From positions 1 through 38,211 of the forward strand of contig JAHECN010000009.1 of NCBI GenBank assembly GCA_024641735.1: DNA of 38,211 nt. The letters are read 5' to 3'. Numbering within the stretch: the first letter of the stretch is position 1; every line of letters begins with the position of its first letter. The position numbers and the translations under genes are program-made. The stretch comes from Gemmatimonadota bacterium. GTDB lineage: Bacteria > Gemmatimonadota > Gemmatimonadetes > Gemmatimonadales > GWC2-71-9. The notes below the pieces were generated by a model that searched no databases, was not told where the DNA came from, and worked only from the letters and a program-made list of their open reading frames with translations. Shown in pieces: positions 1 to 7,314 of the stretch.

Positions 1-191
1 CGGGGGCACGGCGGAGCGCGAATCTGCGCAATGATGTGCTGGTCTCGTATCTCCCCACGCCGGGTACAATCGTGTACGTCGGCTACGGCGCGTCCCACAC
101 CGAGCGCGATTTCACCGATCGCTCGCTGCAGCGGACCAATGACGGGCTGTTCATGAAGGTGTCGTACTTGTGGAGGATGCAGGGGCGTTAG
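1..191 (+). CDS. C-terminal end of a DUF5916-like outer-membrane protein (partial)
   Basis: An open frame enters from the left edge (first whole codon at base 3) and stops with TAG at 189-191, giving about 62 residues. The visible part reads like the last strands of an outer-membrane beta-barrel: alternating hydrophobic and polar residues, a GTIVYVGYG strand, a loop, then a final strand ending FMKVSYLWRMQGR. This pattern resembles the C-termini of the large DUF5916 / family-9 carbohydrate-binding-module proteins common in Gemmatimonadota and Bacteroidota, which are predicted exported barrels of unknown substrate. Only the tail is present, so the family assignment is from recall of the C-terminal pattern. 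Its stop overlaps the stop of the convergent amidotransferase gene by four bases, so no separate terminator fits between them. Confidence 0.6.
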   Translation, partial: GARRSANLRNDVLVSYLPTPGTIVYVGYGASHTERDFTDRSLQRTNDGLFMKVSYLWRMQGR

Positions 192-952
192 GCCAGTCTC
201 GCCGTCCCTCGGCTGGCATCCACGAACGCCTCGAACAGGTGTCCCACGGCCGACTCCCCGCCGTCGAACATTTCGGGGTGCCATTGGACGCCCACCGCGA
301 AGCCGTCCGTTGCCTCCGCCGCCTCGATCAGGCCGTCCGGTGCCCATGCCGTCGGGATCAACCCGTAGCCGAGGTCCCGGATCCCTTGATGGTGCATGGA
401 GTTGACGGGGACGTCCACATCCACGAGGGCCTCACCGAGGCGGCTGTCGTGTTTGACCTCGACATGGTGCGCCTTGTGATCACGCGCCCAGCCGGCGGTC
501 GGGAAGTAGTCATGCTTGAGGGACCCCGGCCGCTCGTCGGTGAGGTCCTGCCAGAGGGAGCCACCAAACGCCACGTTCAAGATTTGCAGGCCGCGACAGA
601 GCCCGAGCATCGGCTTCCCTTCCTTGACGGCCCACCGGGTCATCACGACTTCGGAGGTGTCGCGGGCGGGGTCGAGGCGACCGAGCTTCTCGTGGCGTGG
701 CGTGCGGTAGTAGGCGGGATCGATGTCGACGCCGCCGGGAACCAGCAGGCCGTCAATCCGATCGTAGATGGCCCGCAGCGTGGCGGGGTCTTCGGCCAGC
801 AGGGGGATCAGCACGGGAACGCCGCCCGCCGTCATCACGGCATGGACGTAGCGCTGGTTCATGACCCAGGACATCGGGAGTTCCTGGGGAATTCCGTCAA
901 TCGCCTGCAGTGTTTGTGTCGTCACCCCGATCAGGGGCCGGCCATGGGACAT
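188..952 (-). CDS. Class I glutamine amidotransferase-like gamma-glutamyl hydrolase (peptidase C26, PuuD-like)
   Basis: A 254-residue cytosolic protein of the peptidase C26 family, whose members (for example PuuD) hydrolyse gamma-glutamyl amides. The catalytic triad is visible: nucleophile Cys119 in the elbow GLCRGLQ, and His225 and Glu227 in VQWHPE. The family motifs GITTQ-like (here GVTTQ, 9-13) near the N-terminus and LVPGGVDIDP (70-79) are also present. The length is normal for the family. The ATG overlaps the stop of the upstream YbdK-like gene (TAATG), so it is the last gene of the five-gene ligase operon. By context it may trim or release a gamma-glutamyl-type group from the operon's product; that role is inferred. 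The fold and catalytic residues are clear, the substrate is not. Confidence 0.9.
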   Translation of the reverse strand: MSHGRPLIGVTTQTLQAIDGIPQELPMSWVMNQRYVHAVMTAGGVPVLIPLLAEDPATLRAIYDRIDGLLVPGGVDIDPAYYRTPRHEKLGRLDPARDTSEVVMTRWAVKEGKPMLGLCRGLQILNVAFGGSLWQDLTDERPGSLKHDYFPTAGWARDHKAHHVEVKHDSRLGEALVDVDVPVNSMHHQGIRDLGYGLIPTAWAPDGLIEAAEATDGFAVGVQWHPEMFDGGESAVGHLFEAFVDASRGTARLA

Positions 953-2058
953 TACCGCACTCCTTCCGCTGTTTCCACGATCAACTGATCCACCACTGCG
1001 CGAAGATCGCCGGTTTCGCGCCAGGTTGCCAGTTGACGATCGGCCGAAGTTCCCTCGTTGAGGATCTTGTAGGCGTACTCGACCTCGGTGCGGGTCCCCA
1101 GTTCATCCAGGACGTCGTCCAGGAACCACTCGATCAATTCCCGGATCATGTCCCGGGCAGGGAACTCTTCCTGCTTGCCCATGTCGATCAATTTCCCCTC
1201 GAGGCCATAGCGGATGGCGCGCCACTTGTTCTCCTCGAGGTAGTGCAGCGAATAGTGACGGAAGGTCAGGTTGTCGCGGCGCAACTTGTAGACCTTGAAG
1301 CAGATGGCCTGGAAAATGGCGGCAATGCAGACGGCTTCGTCGACCTTGGTGCAGATGTCGCAAATCCGGAATTCGAGGGTGGGGTAGCTCCAGCTCGGCC
1401 GCACGTCCCACCAGATCTTGGACGCGTTCGGAATTGAGTTGGTCTTGACCAACACATTCACCAACGTCTCGAAGTCGGTCCACGAGTCGAGGTGCCGCGG
1501 AATCCCGGTGCGGGGGAAGTTGCGGAAGACCACGCTGCGGTAGCTCTTGAGTCCGGTGTGCCGCCCGAACCAGAAGGGCGAGGAGGTGGAGAGCGCCAGG
1601 ACGTGGGGCAGGAAGTATCGACACACATTCATCGTGTCGATGAGCAGCTCGCGATCTTCGATGCCGATGTGGACGTGCGTGCCGAAGATCAGCAGGCGCT
1701 GGGCCAAGTCCTGCAGGTCCTCCCGTACACCGATGTAGCGATCGAGCGGCGTGATTTCCTGATCCATCCATTTGGAGAACGGATGCGTCCCCGCCGCCAC
1801 GATCTTGAGGCCGTTCTCGGCCGCCAGATCCATGACCAGTCCGCGGAGCCGGACAATCTCGGACCGGGCCTCAGCAGGGGTGTGGCAGACGGCGGTGCCG
1901 ACTTCGACCATCGACTGATGCAGTTCAGGTTTGATCTCGCGCAGGATCTTCGAGTCCGCCTTGAGCATCTCGGTGATGTAGCTCTTCAACTCCCGCGTGA
2001 CCGGATCAATGATCTGATACTCTTCTTCGACGCCGATCGTAAAGGAAGGCTGCTTCAT
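952..2058 (-). CDS. YbdK/GCS2-family carboxylate-amine ligase
   Basis: A 368-residue member of the glutamate-cysteine ligase type 2 (GCS2, YbdK) family, glutamine-synthetase-fold enzymes that use ATP to join a carboxylate to an amine. The GVEEEYQ block (residues 9-15) supplies the expected acidic metal/ATP ligands, and GTHVHIGI (126-133) and the RTGIPRH segment are further family signatures. The frame stays open upstream, but the ATG at 2058 is chosen because it gives the canonical MKQPSFTIGVEEEYQ start and forms a 4-base ATGA overlap with the stop of the permuted ATP-grasp gene. YbdK of E. coli has only weak gamma-glutamylcysteine synthetase activity, so the true substrate is open. Position between two ATP-grasp genes and a gamma-glutamyl hydrolase suggests an amide-ligation pathway. 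Confidence 0.9.
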   Translation of the reverse strand: MKQPSFTIGVEEEYQIIDPVTRELKSYITEMLKADSKILREIKPELHQSMVEVGTAVCHTPAEARSEIVRLRGLVMDLAAENGLKIVAAGTHPFSKWMDQEITPLDRYIGVREDLQDLAQRLLIFGTHVHIGIEDRELLIDTMNVCRYFLPHVLALSTSSPFWFGRHTGLKSYRSVVFRNFPRTGIPRHLDSWTDFETLVNVLVKTNSIPNASKIWWDVRPSWSYPTLEFRICDICTKVDEAVCIAAIFQAICFKVYKLRRDNLTFRHYSLHYLEENKWRAIRYGLEGKLIDMGKQEEFPARDMIRELIEWFLDDVLDELGTRTEVEYAYKILNEGTSADRQLATWRETGDLRAVVDQLIVETAEGVR

Positions 2059-3407
2059 CGGGGCTCCACCACAAAGGTCGGAATGGTTGATCCACTGCCG
2101 GCGGTGACATTCACGAGGGCGGAGGTCGAAATCCGTGTGAGACAGCCATCCATCCAGGCACCGTGCCAACAGAAGGGCGCCGTATCCACAATGCGATCGT
2201 CCACGAGCAGGCCGCCCTGGTGCAGCACCGGGAACGGTTCCTTCGGCAACGCGATGCGGCGCTGCACGATGTAGGGCTCGGCAAGGGCGCGTGCCACACC
2301 GACTTCCCAGGTCGCGTCATCCACTTCCCACCCAAGCACGATCCCCGCACCGCCGTAGTCATCGTTCGGCTTGAGGACGAGGGTCTCGCGCTCCGTCAGG
2401 ATCCACGGGATCAGGTCCCGTTCGATCCCATCTGCCAAGGTGCGGCGCTCCTCGACCACCCGCGTCCAGGGGACGTGGGTGGCGATGGCCAGCTGTTCTG
2501 CCGGGCTGAACCGATCTGCATTCCGTTCATCCGAGAGCACAGCGAGCGAGGCCTTCTTGTGGAGCGGCTTGCAGGCCGCAGGATTCACCATGCAGACGGC
2601 TCCATCCGCGACCGCTCGCAGCATCGGGTGCTCGAGCCCGCCCGCTGCGACGAGCTCGTGGAGGAGCACGCGCTTGTAGATCAGGTCGATCACCGTGCCA
2701 TCGTGGTCCCGCAGCACGCCACCTTCATAGCGCAGGGCGTCCGGTGTCGTGATGCGGCACGGCACGCCCATGCCCTTGAGATAGTGCTGACAGAGCACGA
2801 ATTCCGATTGTGTGGGGACGTCGGCCCAATCAACAATCGCAATGCTCGGCGTCGTGCGGACACCGCGGAAGCGATGCCAACTCTCGAGCAAGATGTTGTG
2901 CAGGTGCCCGAGGCCGGGGAGTGGGCGGACGACCCAGTCCTCACTGAACGGACGCATGGCCGGAAGCGCGAGGAAGAGTTCCGTGAGTGCATCGGTGTAG
3001 CCGGTGCCAGCCGGAGTCTCACCATTGTATTCGGTGATGCGCGCCACGCCATCGGTGGGGTCGATGAAGGCATCGAGCCGTGACAAGGGGGAGTCCACGT
3101 GGAGCGCCGGGGCCGTGTCCAGCAGCGTCTCTTCCCATGGCGCGAGCCGGAATTGTTCCCGGAAGGTTCGGTCCCGGCGGGCGGCCTCGCCCGCAGTACG
3201 GAAGGCGCCGAGCAGGCCTTCCGTCGCGCGACGGAGCCCGTCGTATTCTGCTGGCGAAAAGAAGCGGGGGCGAATCACCGAACAGAGCGGGCGGTCCCCG
3301 AACGTGATGCCGCACTCCTGCTGACGGGCGCCGAGCCACTCGCCGGATTCGCGGGCGAGGGCATCGTCGAGACCATCAATCCATGCCGCGACCGCCCGAT
3401 GGCTCAT
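2055..3407 (-). CDS. Circularly permuted ATP-grasp ligase-like protein
   Basis: A 450-residue soluble protein that looks like the circularly permuted ATP-grasp group (the glutathionylspermidine-synthetase-like / CP-ATP-grasp families). Residues 126-137 (EYNGETPAGTGY) form the acidic/Asn metal-binding segment normally found late in ATP-grasp proteins, while the ATP-binding lysine and glycine-rich loop, LKPNDDYGGAGIV with Lys346 and GGAG at 352-355, come afterwards; this order is the reason for calling a permutation. Other conserved-looking patches are DLIYKRVLLHE (241-251) and MVNPAACKPLHKK (273-285). ATG at 3407 is chosen for its ATGA overlap with the preceding gene. Such enzymes usually form an acyl-phosphate and then an amide bond. 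The acceptor is unknown, and assignment to one exact family is less certain than the fold. Confidence 0.78.
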   Translation of the reverse strand: MSHRAVAAWIDGLDDALARESGEWLGARQQECGITFGDRPLCSVIRPRFFSPAEYDGLRRATEGLLGAFRTAGEAARRDRTFREQFRLAPWEETLLDTAPALHVDSPLSRLDAFIDPTDGVARITEYNGETPAGTGYTDALTELFLALPAMRPFSEDWVVRPLPGLGHLHNILLESWHRFRGVRTTPSIAIVDWADVPTQSEFVLCQHYLKGMGVPCRITTPDALRYEGGVLRDHDGTVIDLIYKRVLLHELVAAGGLEHPMLRAVADGAVCMVNPAACKPLHKKASLAVLSDERNADRFSPAEQLAIATHVPWTRVVEERRTLADGIERDLIPWILTERETLVLKPNDDYGGAGIVLGWEVDDATWEVGVARALAEPYIVQRRIALPKEPFPVLHQGGLLVDDRIVDTAPFCWHGAWMDGCLTRISTSALVNVTAGSGSTIPTFVVEPR

Positions 3408-4357
3408 GCGCTGCGCCCATGCCCGGCAAAGAGATGCTTCGACTTCGGCTTGGGCGGCGTCCGCTCCTCGAGCGCCAGCGCGATGGTGACGTCGGCCATC
3501 GTCTGGACGGCCCACTCAAAGAACGTCGGTCCCAGCGAGTTGATGTCGAAGTCCGGGGCAGGGTTCATGAAGTCGATCGCGTATGGAACGCCGTCCCGAA
3601 TCGCGAATTCGAGTGAGTTCATGTCGTAGCTGAGCGCGCGACAGAGCTTGCGCGCCTGCGTCACGATCAACTCCTTCATTTCCGGATCGAGGAACTCTCC
3701 CTCGTGATACTTCCGTTCCTTGGGGTCGTACTTGATCGGCATGACATGCTCGCGGCCGATGCAAATGCAGCGCACGAACTCATCCCACTCAATGAACTCC
3801 TGCACGATCATCGTCAGCAACCCGCAACGATCGTAGTGGTGCAACAGCTCGTCCAGCGTATGGCAGACATAGACGTCCCGCCAGCCGCCTCCATGCGCGT
3901 CCTTCAGGATGCACGGCAACCCGATGTGCTGGATCACGGCCTGCCAGTCCAGCGGATACTCGAGGTTGCGGAGCGATTCGTCGTGCTTGATCCCGGGGAT
4001 GTAATCCTTGTTGGGGAGCACGATCGTCTTCGGCGAAGCGATCCCGTTCGCCTCGGCGAGGGTGGCACCGAAGAACTTGTCGTCGGCGGTCCACATGAAC
4101 GGGTTGTTGATCACCTTCACGCCGCGCACGGCCGCATGCTTCAGCCACGTCCGATAGAACGGGACTTCATGGGAAATGCGGTCGACGACCACATCCCAGG
4201 GGATGTCATCGTTCAGGGTTGGGGCCCCAAGGTGGACGAACTCGGCAACCACGCCGGCGTTGCGCCGATTGACCTCCTCGATGAACGCCGGGGGCCAAGA
4301 CCATTCACGGCCCACCAGAAGGCCGATGCGCTTTGGGGTCTGCTTCTGTTTGCTCAT
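3404..4357 (-). CDS. RimK-like ATP-grasp ligase
   Basis: A 317-residue ATP-grasp protein. The N-terminal domain begins RIGLLVGREWSWPP; the ATP-grasp domain covers roughly residues 90-290, with lysine 152 and the glycine loop in ILKDAHGGGWRDV, the hinge strand IVQEFIEWDEFVR (184-196), and the metal-binding acidic set Glu250, Asp262 and Asn265 in SLEFAIRDGVPYAIDFMNPAPD. These are the residues expected of a D-Ala-D-Ala ligase/RimK-type carboxylate-amine ligase. ATG at 4357 is preferred to upstream in-frame codons because a GAGGA ribosome-binding site lies just before it, running into the esterase stop 7 bases away. The 3' end overlaps the permuted ATP-grasp gene (ATGA). Two ATP-grasp ligases of different topology in one operon point to two successive amide-forming steps; the substrates cannot be read from sequence. 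Confidence 0.88.
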   Translation of the reverse strand: MSKQKQTPKRIGLLVGREWSWPPAFIEEVNRRNAGVVAEFVHLGAPTLNDDIPWDVVVDRISHEVPFYRTWLKHAAVRGVKVINNPFMWTADDKFFGATLAEANGIASPKTIVLPNKDYIPGIKHDESLRNLEYPLDWQAVIQHIGLPCILKDAHGGGWRDVYVCHTLDELLHHYDRCGLLTMIVQEFIEWDEFVRCICIGREHVMPIKYDPKERKYHEGEFLDPEMKELIVTQARKLCRALSYDMNSLEFAIRDGVPYAIDFMNPAPDFDINSLGPTFFEWAVQTMADVTIALALEERTPPKPKSKHLFAGHGRSA

Positions 4358-4364
4358 AGAGTCC

Positions 4365-5090
4365 TCAGTCGTGTCCACCGATGTAGAGCTGTACCATCTG
4401 CTGCCACCAGGGCCAGTCGTGTGCCCACCCATCCCACAGGCGGAGCGCATTGCCGATGCCGCGATCGAGCAGGGTGCGGGAAAATGCCTGGTTGCTTGGG
4501 CACAGTGTGTCGTCGCGCCCGACGGCCAGAATGATGTCCATCTGACGGAACGCCGCCATCCGGTCCGGCGCGTGTTCGTGCCGCATGAAGTCCGCGGGGT
4601 TGTACGCGTAGACCAGATCGTCGGAATAGCCGTTCGTGAACCGCTTGATGTCGATCAACCCGCTCATCGCAAGCACGCGGCCAACGAGATGCGGATAGCG
4701 ACAGCCGAAGGCGATCGCGTGATACGCGCCGAACGAAGCGCCCGTAGTGATCAGGAACGGATTCGGATTGGTGGAGAGCGTGAACGGGAGCACTTCGTCG
4801 TGCAGGTACGCATCGTACCGGGCATGCCATTCGGCCCGTTGCCGAGGGTGCGCGGCATCATCGTACCAGCTCAATTGATCCACACTCGCGACGCAAATCA
4901 ACTGGAGCTGGCCCTGCGTCAGTTGGTCGGCGAGGGCGTGACACATGCCCCGGTCTTCCCACTCATGATTGGCGCCCATCGACGTCGGAAAGACCAACAC
5001 CCGTGCTCCGGCGTGACCGTGGACAACGAGCTCCATGGGGCGGCCGTGGAGATTCGGGCTCTCCCAGGAGTGGGTCGTGCGTTGCCACAT
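4365..5090 (-). CDS. Alpha/beta-hydrolase esterase (COG4947-like), first gene of ligase operon
   Basis: A 241-residue alpha/beta hydrolase of the putative-esterase (esterase D-like) type. Nucleophile Ser119 sits in the elbow TGASFGAYHA; the acid is probably Asp193 or Asp194 in VGRDD, and the base His224 in GWAHDWPWW. There is no signal peptide, so it should act in the cytosol. ATG at 5090 is chosen because homology-like sequence begins there; the open frame extends further upstream into the intergenic region. It heads the minus-strand operon of three ligases and an amidotransferase, divergently from the TetR-RND operon. In this context it could hydrolyse or transfer an ester or activated acyl group on the pathway product; this is inferred. 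Fold confidence is high, substrate unknown. Confidence 0.85.
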   Translation of the reverse strand: MWQRTTHSWESPNLHGRPMELVVHGHAGARVLVFPTSMGANHEWEDRGMCHALADQLTQGQLQLICVASVDQLSWYDDAAHPRQRAEWHARYDAYLHDEVLPFTLSTNPNPFLITTGASFGAYHAIAFGCRYPHLVGRVLAMSGLIDIKRFTNGYSDDLVYAYNPADFMRHEHAPDRMAAFRQMDIILAVGRDDTLCPSNQAFSRTLLDRGIGNALRLWDGWAHDWPWWQQMVQLYIGGHD

Positions 5091-5202
5091 CAGATCTGTC
5101 TCGCGTGGGAGGGCGTGAAGGCGTATGAGGGAAGGTACGCGGGGTTTGCCCCGCACGGAAATCCCGGCCTACCGTTCCACTCGTGAAACGTTTTGTAACA
5201 AA

Positions 5203-5220
5203 TGCAAGTACCTACTTGCA
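5203..5220. promoter_or_regulatory. Palindromic operator, likely bound by the adjacent TetR regulator
   Basis: TGCAAGTACCTACTTGCA is a perfect 8-base inverted repeat (TGCAAGTA / TACTTGCA) around a CC centre. It lies 31 bases before the TetR start codon and its right arm contains the likely -35 element. Palindromes of this size and position are typical operators of TetR-family efflux repressors, so autoregulation is expected. Binding itself is inferred. Confidence 0.75.
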
Positions 5221-5244
5221 AGCGGTTGGGTTGGCGCCTATCCT
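5216..5244 (+). promoter_or_regulatory. Predicted sigma-70-like promoter of the TetR-RND operon
   Basis: TTGCAA (5216-5221), a 17-base spacer and TATCCT (5239-5244) make a plausible -35/-10 pair. The -35 lies inside the right arm of the palindromic operator, as expected for repression by occlusion. Transcription would begin about 7 bases after the -10, essentially at the ATG at 5252, and no Shine-Dalgarno sequence is visible, so the transcript may be leaderless. Confidence 0.5.
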
Positions 5245-5251
5245 CTCCGGC

Positions 5252-5830
5252 ATGGGAACCAAGCACGCACTGCTGGAAGTGACGGCCAAGCTCTTTTCAG
5301 AGCATGGTTGGCGTGGCGCGACCACGCGACGCATCGCCGAGGCGGCAGGCGTCAACGAGGTCACCTTGTTCCGGCATTTCGGATCGAAAGAAGTACTCCT
5401 CCGCGCCGCCATTGAGCACTCGACCGCGATCGCCCCGGCCACGGCCCTCCCGACGGAGCCCGGTCGCCTCAGGGAGGAGATCTCGATCTGGGCCCGGGTG
5501 ATCCACGCCCATGTCGTGCAGCAGGGTCCGATGATCCGCGGTTGCCTGGCGGAGTTCGAGGAACACCCCGAACTCGCGCCGGTGAGTTGTGATGGACCGA
5601 TGCGGGCGATGCAGGAGATGGTGCGCTACCTCACCCGGGCCCGAGAGTTGGGAATGATCGGCACTTCGGCGTCGCTGGAGGGTGCGACAGTGATGTTGAT
5701 GAACGCCGTCTTCCTCGACGCGATCACGCGAGACGTGGTGCCAACATGTAATGCGATGTCGGCGGAGAACGCCGTCGAAGTCTTTGTGGACTTGATACTT
5801 CGTGCGCTCAGCGCGCAGGAGGCAGTGTGA
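5252..5830 (+). CDS. TetR/AcrR-family transcriptional regulator
   Basis: A 192-residue regulator. The N-terminal helix-turn-helix is clear: an ALLEVTAKLFSEHGWRG helix followed by TTRRIAEAAGVNEVTLFRHF, where the last segment is the recognition helix, then GSKEVLL. The C-terminal two thirds is a helical ligand-binding domain without a recognisable specificity. ATG at 5252 is chosen over the more upstream in-frame start because it gives the standard short N-terminus; the upstream start would lie inside the operator region. The stop overlaps the GTG of the TolC-family gene (GTGA), so repressor and pump are co-transcribed and probably translationally coupled. It most likely represses this operon by binding 5203-5220 and is relieved by a pump substrate. 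Confidence 0.93.
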   Translation: MGTKHALLEVTAKLFSEHGWRGATTRRIAEAAGVNEVTLFRHFGSKEVLLRAAIEHSTAIAPATALPTEPGRLREEISIWARVIHAHVVQQGPMIRGCLAEFEEHPELAPVSCDGPMRAMQEMVRYLTRARELGMIGTSASLEGATVMLMNAVFLDAITRDVVPTCNAMSAENAVEVFVDLILRALSAQEAV

Positions 5831-7314
5831 AGCGGCTCGTCGTTGGGACAATGCTGTGCCTCGTGGCTTTTTCCCCCGTGGCGGGCCAAGCGCCGGGCGG
5901 CCTCCGACTCTCCCTGGCCGACGCGCTGATGCGCGTTGATTCCGCAAGCGAACAGGTTGGGCTGGCCCGTGCCGGAGTGCTGCGTGCGAAGGCCGATCTG
6001 CTGCGTGCACGGAGTGGCCTCCTCCCGCAGATCAACGGGGCCGCAACCTACACGCGCACCCTGGCCAGCCAGTTCGCCGGCTTCGCGTCCAGCGACAGCG
6101 CGGACACCACGCCCGGTCCGGTCAACTGCACGCGCTACACGCCCAATCCGGCGCTCCCCCTCAGCGAACGGCTCGATGCGCTGGAGCGTGGTCTCGATTG
6201 CAGTGCAAACGGGAAGGGCGGCATCGACTTTTCGGAGCTGCCGTTCGGACAAGCGAACACCTACAACTTTGCCTTGAGCGGAAGTCAGGCGGTCTTCAAT
6301 CCCCGACTGGGGGGTCAGCGTCGTGCCGCCTCGGCAGGCGCCGCCCAGGCGGAAGTGGCCTTGGATGCGGCCCGGACGCAGGCGGTGCTCGAGGCAACCC
6401 AAGCGTACTTCGACGCGCAGCTGGCGGATCGCTTGGCACAAATCGCGGACTCGGCGTTGGTGCAGGCGGAGCGTGCCTACCGTGACACCGAATTGGCGCG
6501 TGAGGTCGGTACGGCCGCCGAGTTCGATCTTCTGCGTGCCGGTGTGGCCCGCGACAACCAGCGCCCGGTCGTGATTCAGCGGCGCGCCCAGCGCACGCAG
6601 GCGTTCCTGCGGCTCAGTCAATTGCTCGATCTCCCGTCCAACCAGCCGTTGCTGCTCAGCACGGAACTCGGCGACACGAGCACGGTTCCGGTCCCACCGT
6701 TCGCCGCTGCGGTGATCGCCGCACAGGATCTGTCGGTGGAAGGGCGAGCGCCGGTGCGTCAGGCGGTCTCGCAACTCGCCGCGAGCGAGGCGTTGTTGGC
6801 TTCGGCGCGCGGTGGCCGCCTGCCGTCGCTGACGCTCTCCGGGACGTATGCGCAAATCGCCTTCCCGAAGCGCGTGTTCGGCTTCGGGTCGTTCGTGAAT
6901 GACGCCAGCGTGTCGCTGCGCATGGATGTGCCGCTCTTCACCGGAGGACGGTTGCGCGCCGACCTGCTCTCTGCTGAGGCACTCAGGGACGAGTCGGAAC
7001 TGCGGCTGCGTCAGGCGCGTGAGCAGGCCGCACGCGACGTGATCGATGTGCGAACCATGCTTGAGGCCGCTGAGGCCTCGTGGAGCGCCAGCCAGGGCAC
7101 GACCGAGCAGGCCCGGCGGGCCTTCGCGATTGCCGAGGTGCGCTATCGCGAGGGAATTTCGACGCAGACCGAGTTGAGTGACGCGCGGCTCCTCCTGCAG
7201 CAAGCCGAGGCCAACCGTGCGCAGGCGGCGCGCGATCTCCAGGTGGCCCGTGTGCGAGCCGCACTGCTCCGTGACCTGCCATTCAGCATGGCACCGACCG
7301 CTGGTGGATTCTGA
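5827..7314 (+). CDS. TolC-family outer-membrane efflux protein
   Basis: A 495-residue outer-membrane factor that would form the outer channel of the tripartite pump. It begins with a GTG overlapping the TetR stop; AGGAGG at 5817-5822 is its ribosome-binding site. Residues 1-21 form a signal peptide ending SPVAGQA. The rest shows the two OEP repeats, rich in Ala/Arg/Glu/Gln helices (for example LVQAERAYRDTELAREVG and its second-half equivalent FAIAEVRYREGISTQTELSD), with beta segments between. Length is usual for the family. The N-terminal half contains a Cys pair (in PVNCTRY and GLDCSAN) in an extra loop that may form a disulphide. The next gene begins within its TGA stop (TGATG), consistent with an operon. 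Confidence 0.93.
   Translation: MKRLVVGTMLCLVAFSPVAGQAPGGLRLSLADALMRVDSASEQVGLARAGVLRAKADLLRARSGLLPQINGAATYTRTLASQFAGFASSDSADTTPGPVNCTRYTPNPALPLSERLDALERGLDCSANGKGGIDFSELPFGQANTYNFALSGSQAVFNPRLGGQRRAASAGAAQAEVALDAARTQAVLEATQAYFDAQLADRLAQIADSALVQAERAYRDTELAREVGTAAEFDLLRAGVARDNQRPVVIQRRAQRTQAFLRLSQLLDLPSNQPLLLSTELGDTSTVPVPPFAAAVIAAQDLSVEGRAPVRQAVSQLAASEALLASARGGRLPSLTLSGTYAQIAFPKRVFGFGSFVNDASVSLRMDVPLFTGGRLRADLLSAEALRDESELRLRQAREQAARDVIDVRTMLEAAEASWSASQGTTEQARRAFAIAEVRYREGISTQTELSDARLLLQQAEANRAQAARDLQVARVRAALLRDLPFSMAPTAGGF

Larger units (their letters stand above)
5091..5251. promoter_or_regulatory. Divergent intergenic region between ligase operon and TetR efflux operon
   Basis: This 161-base gap must hold the start signals for both divergent operons. 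It contains a hairpin at 5139-5154 (GCGGGG, loop TTTG, CCCCGC), a small inverted repeat TTTGT-A-ACAAA at 5192-5202, and the perfect palindrome described separately at 5203-5220. The palindrome lies nearer the TetR gene, but with so short a gap a bound repressor might also affect the ligase operon. I could not assign a convincing promoter for the minus-strand operon. Confidence 0.6.

Noticed and set aside
5626-7203. A 525-codon open frame on the minus strand across the TetR and TolC genes
   Set aside because: It is antisense to two well-supported genes, its product is a low-complexity Arg/Gly/His-rich chain without a fold signature, and it has no ribosome-binding site. Long antisense frames are expected in GC-rich coding DNA.
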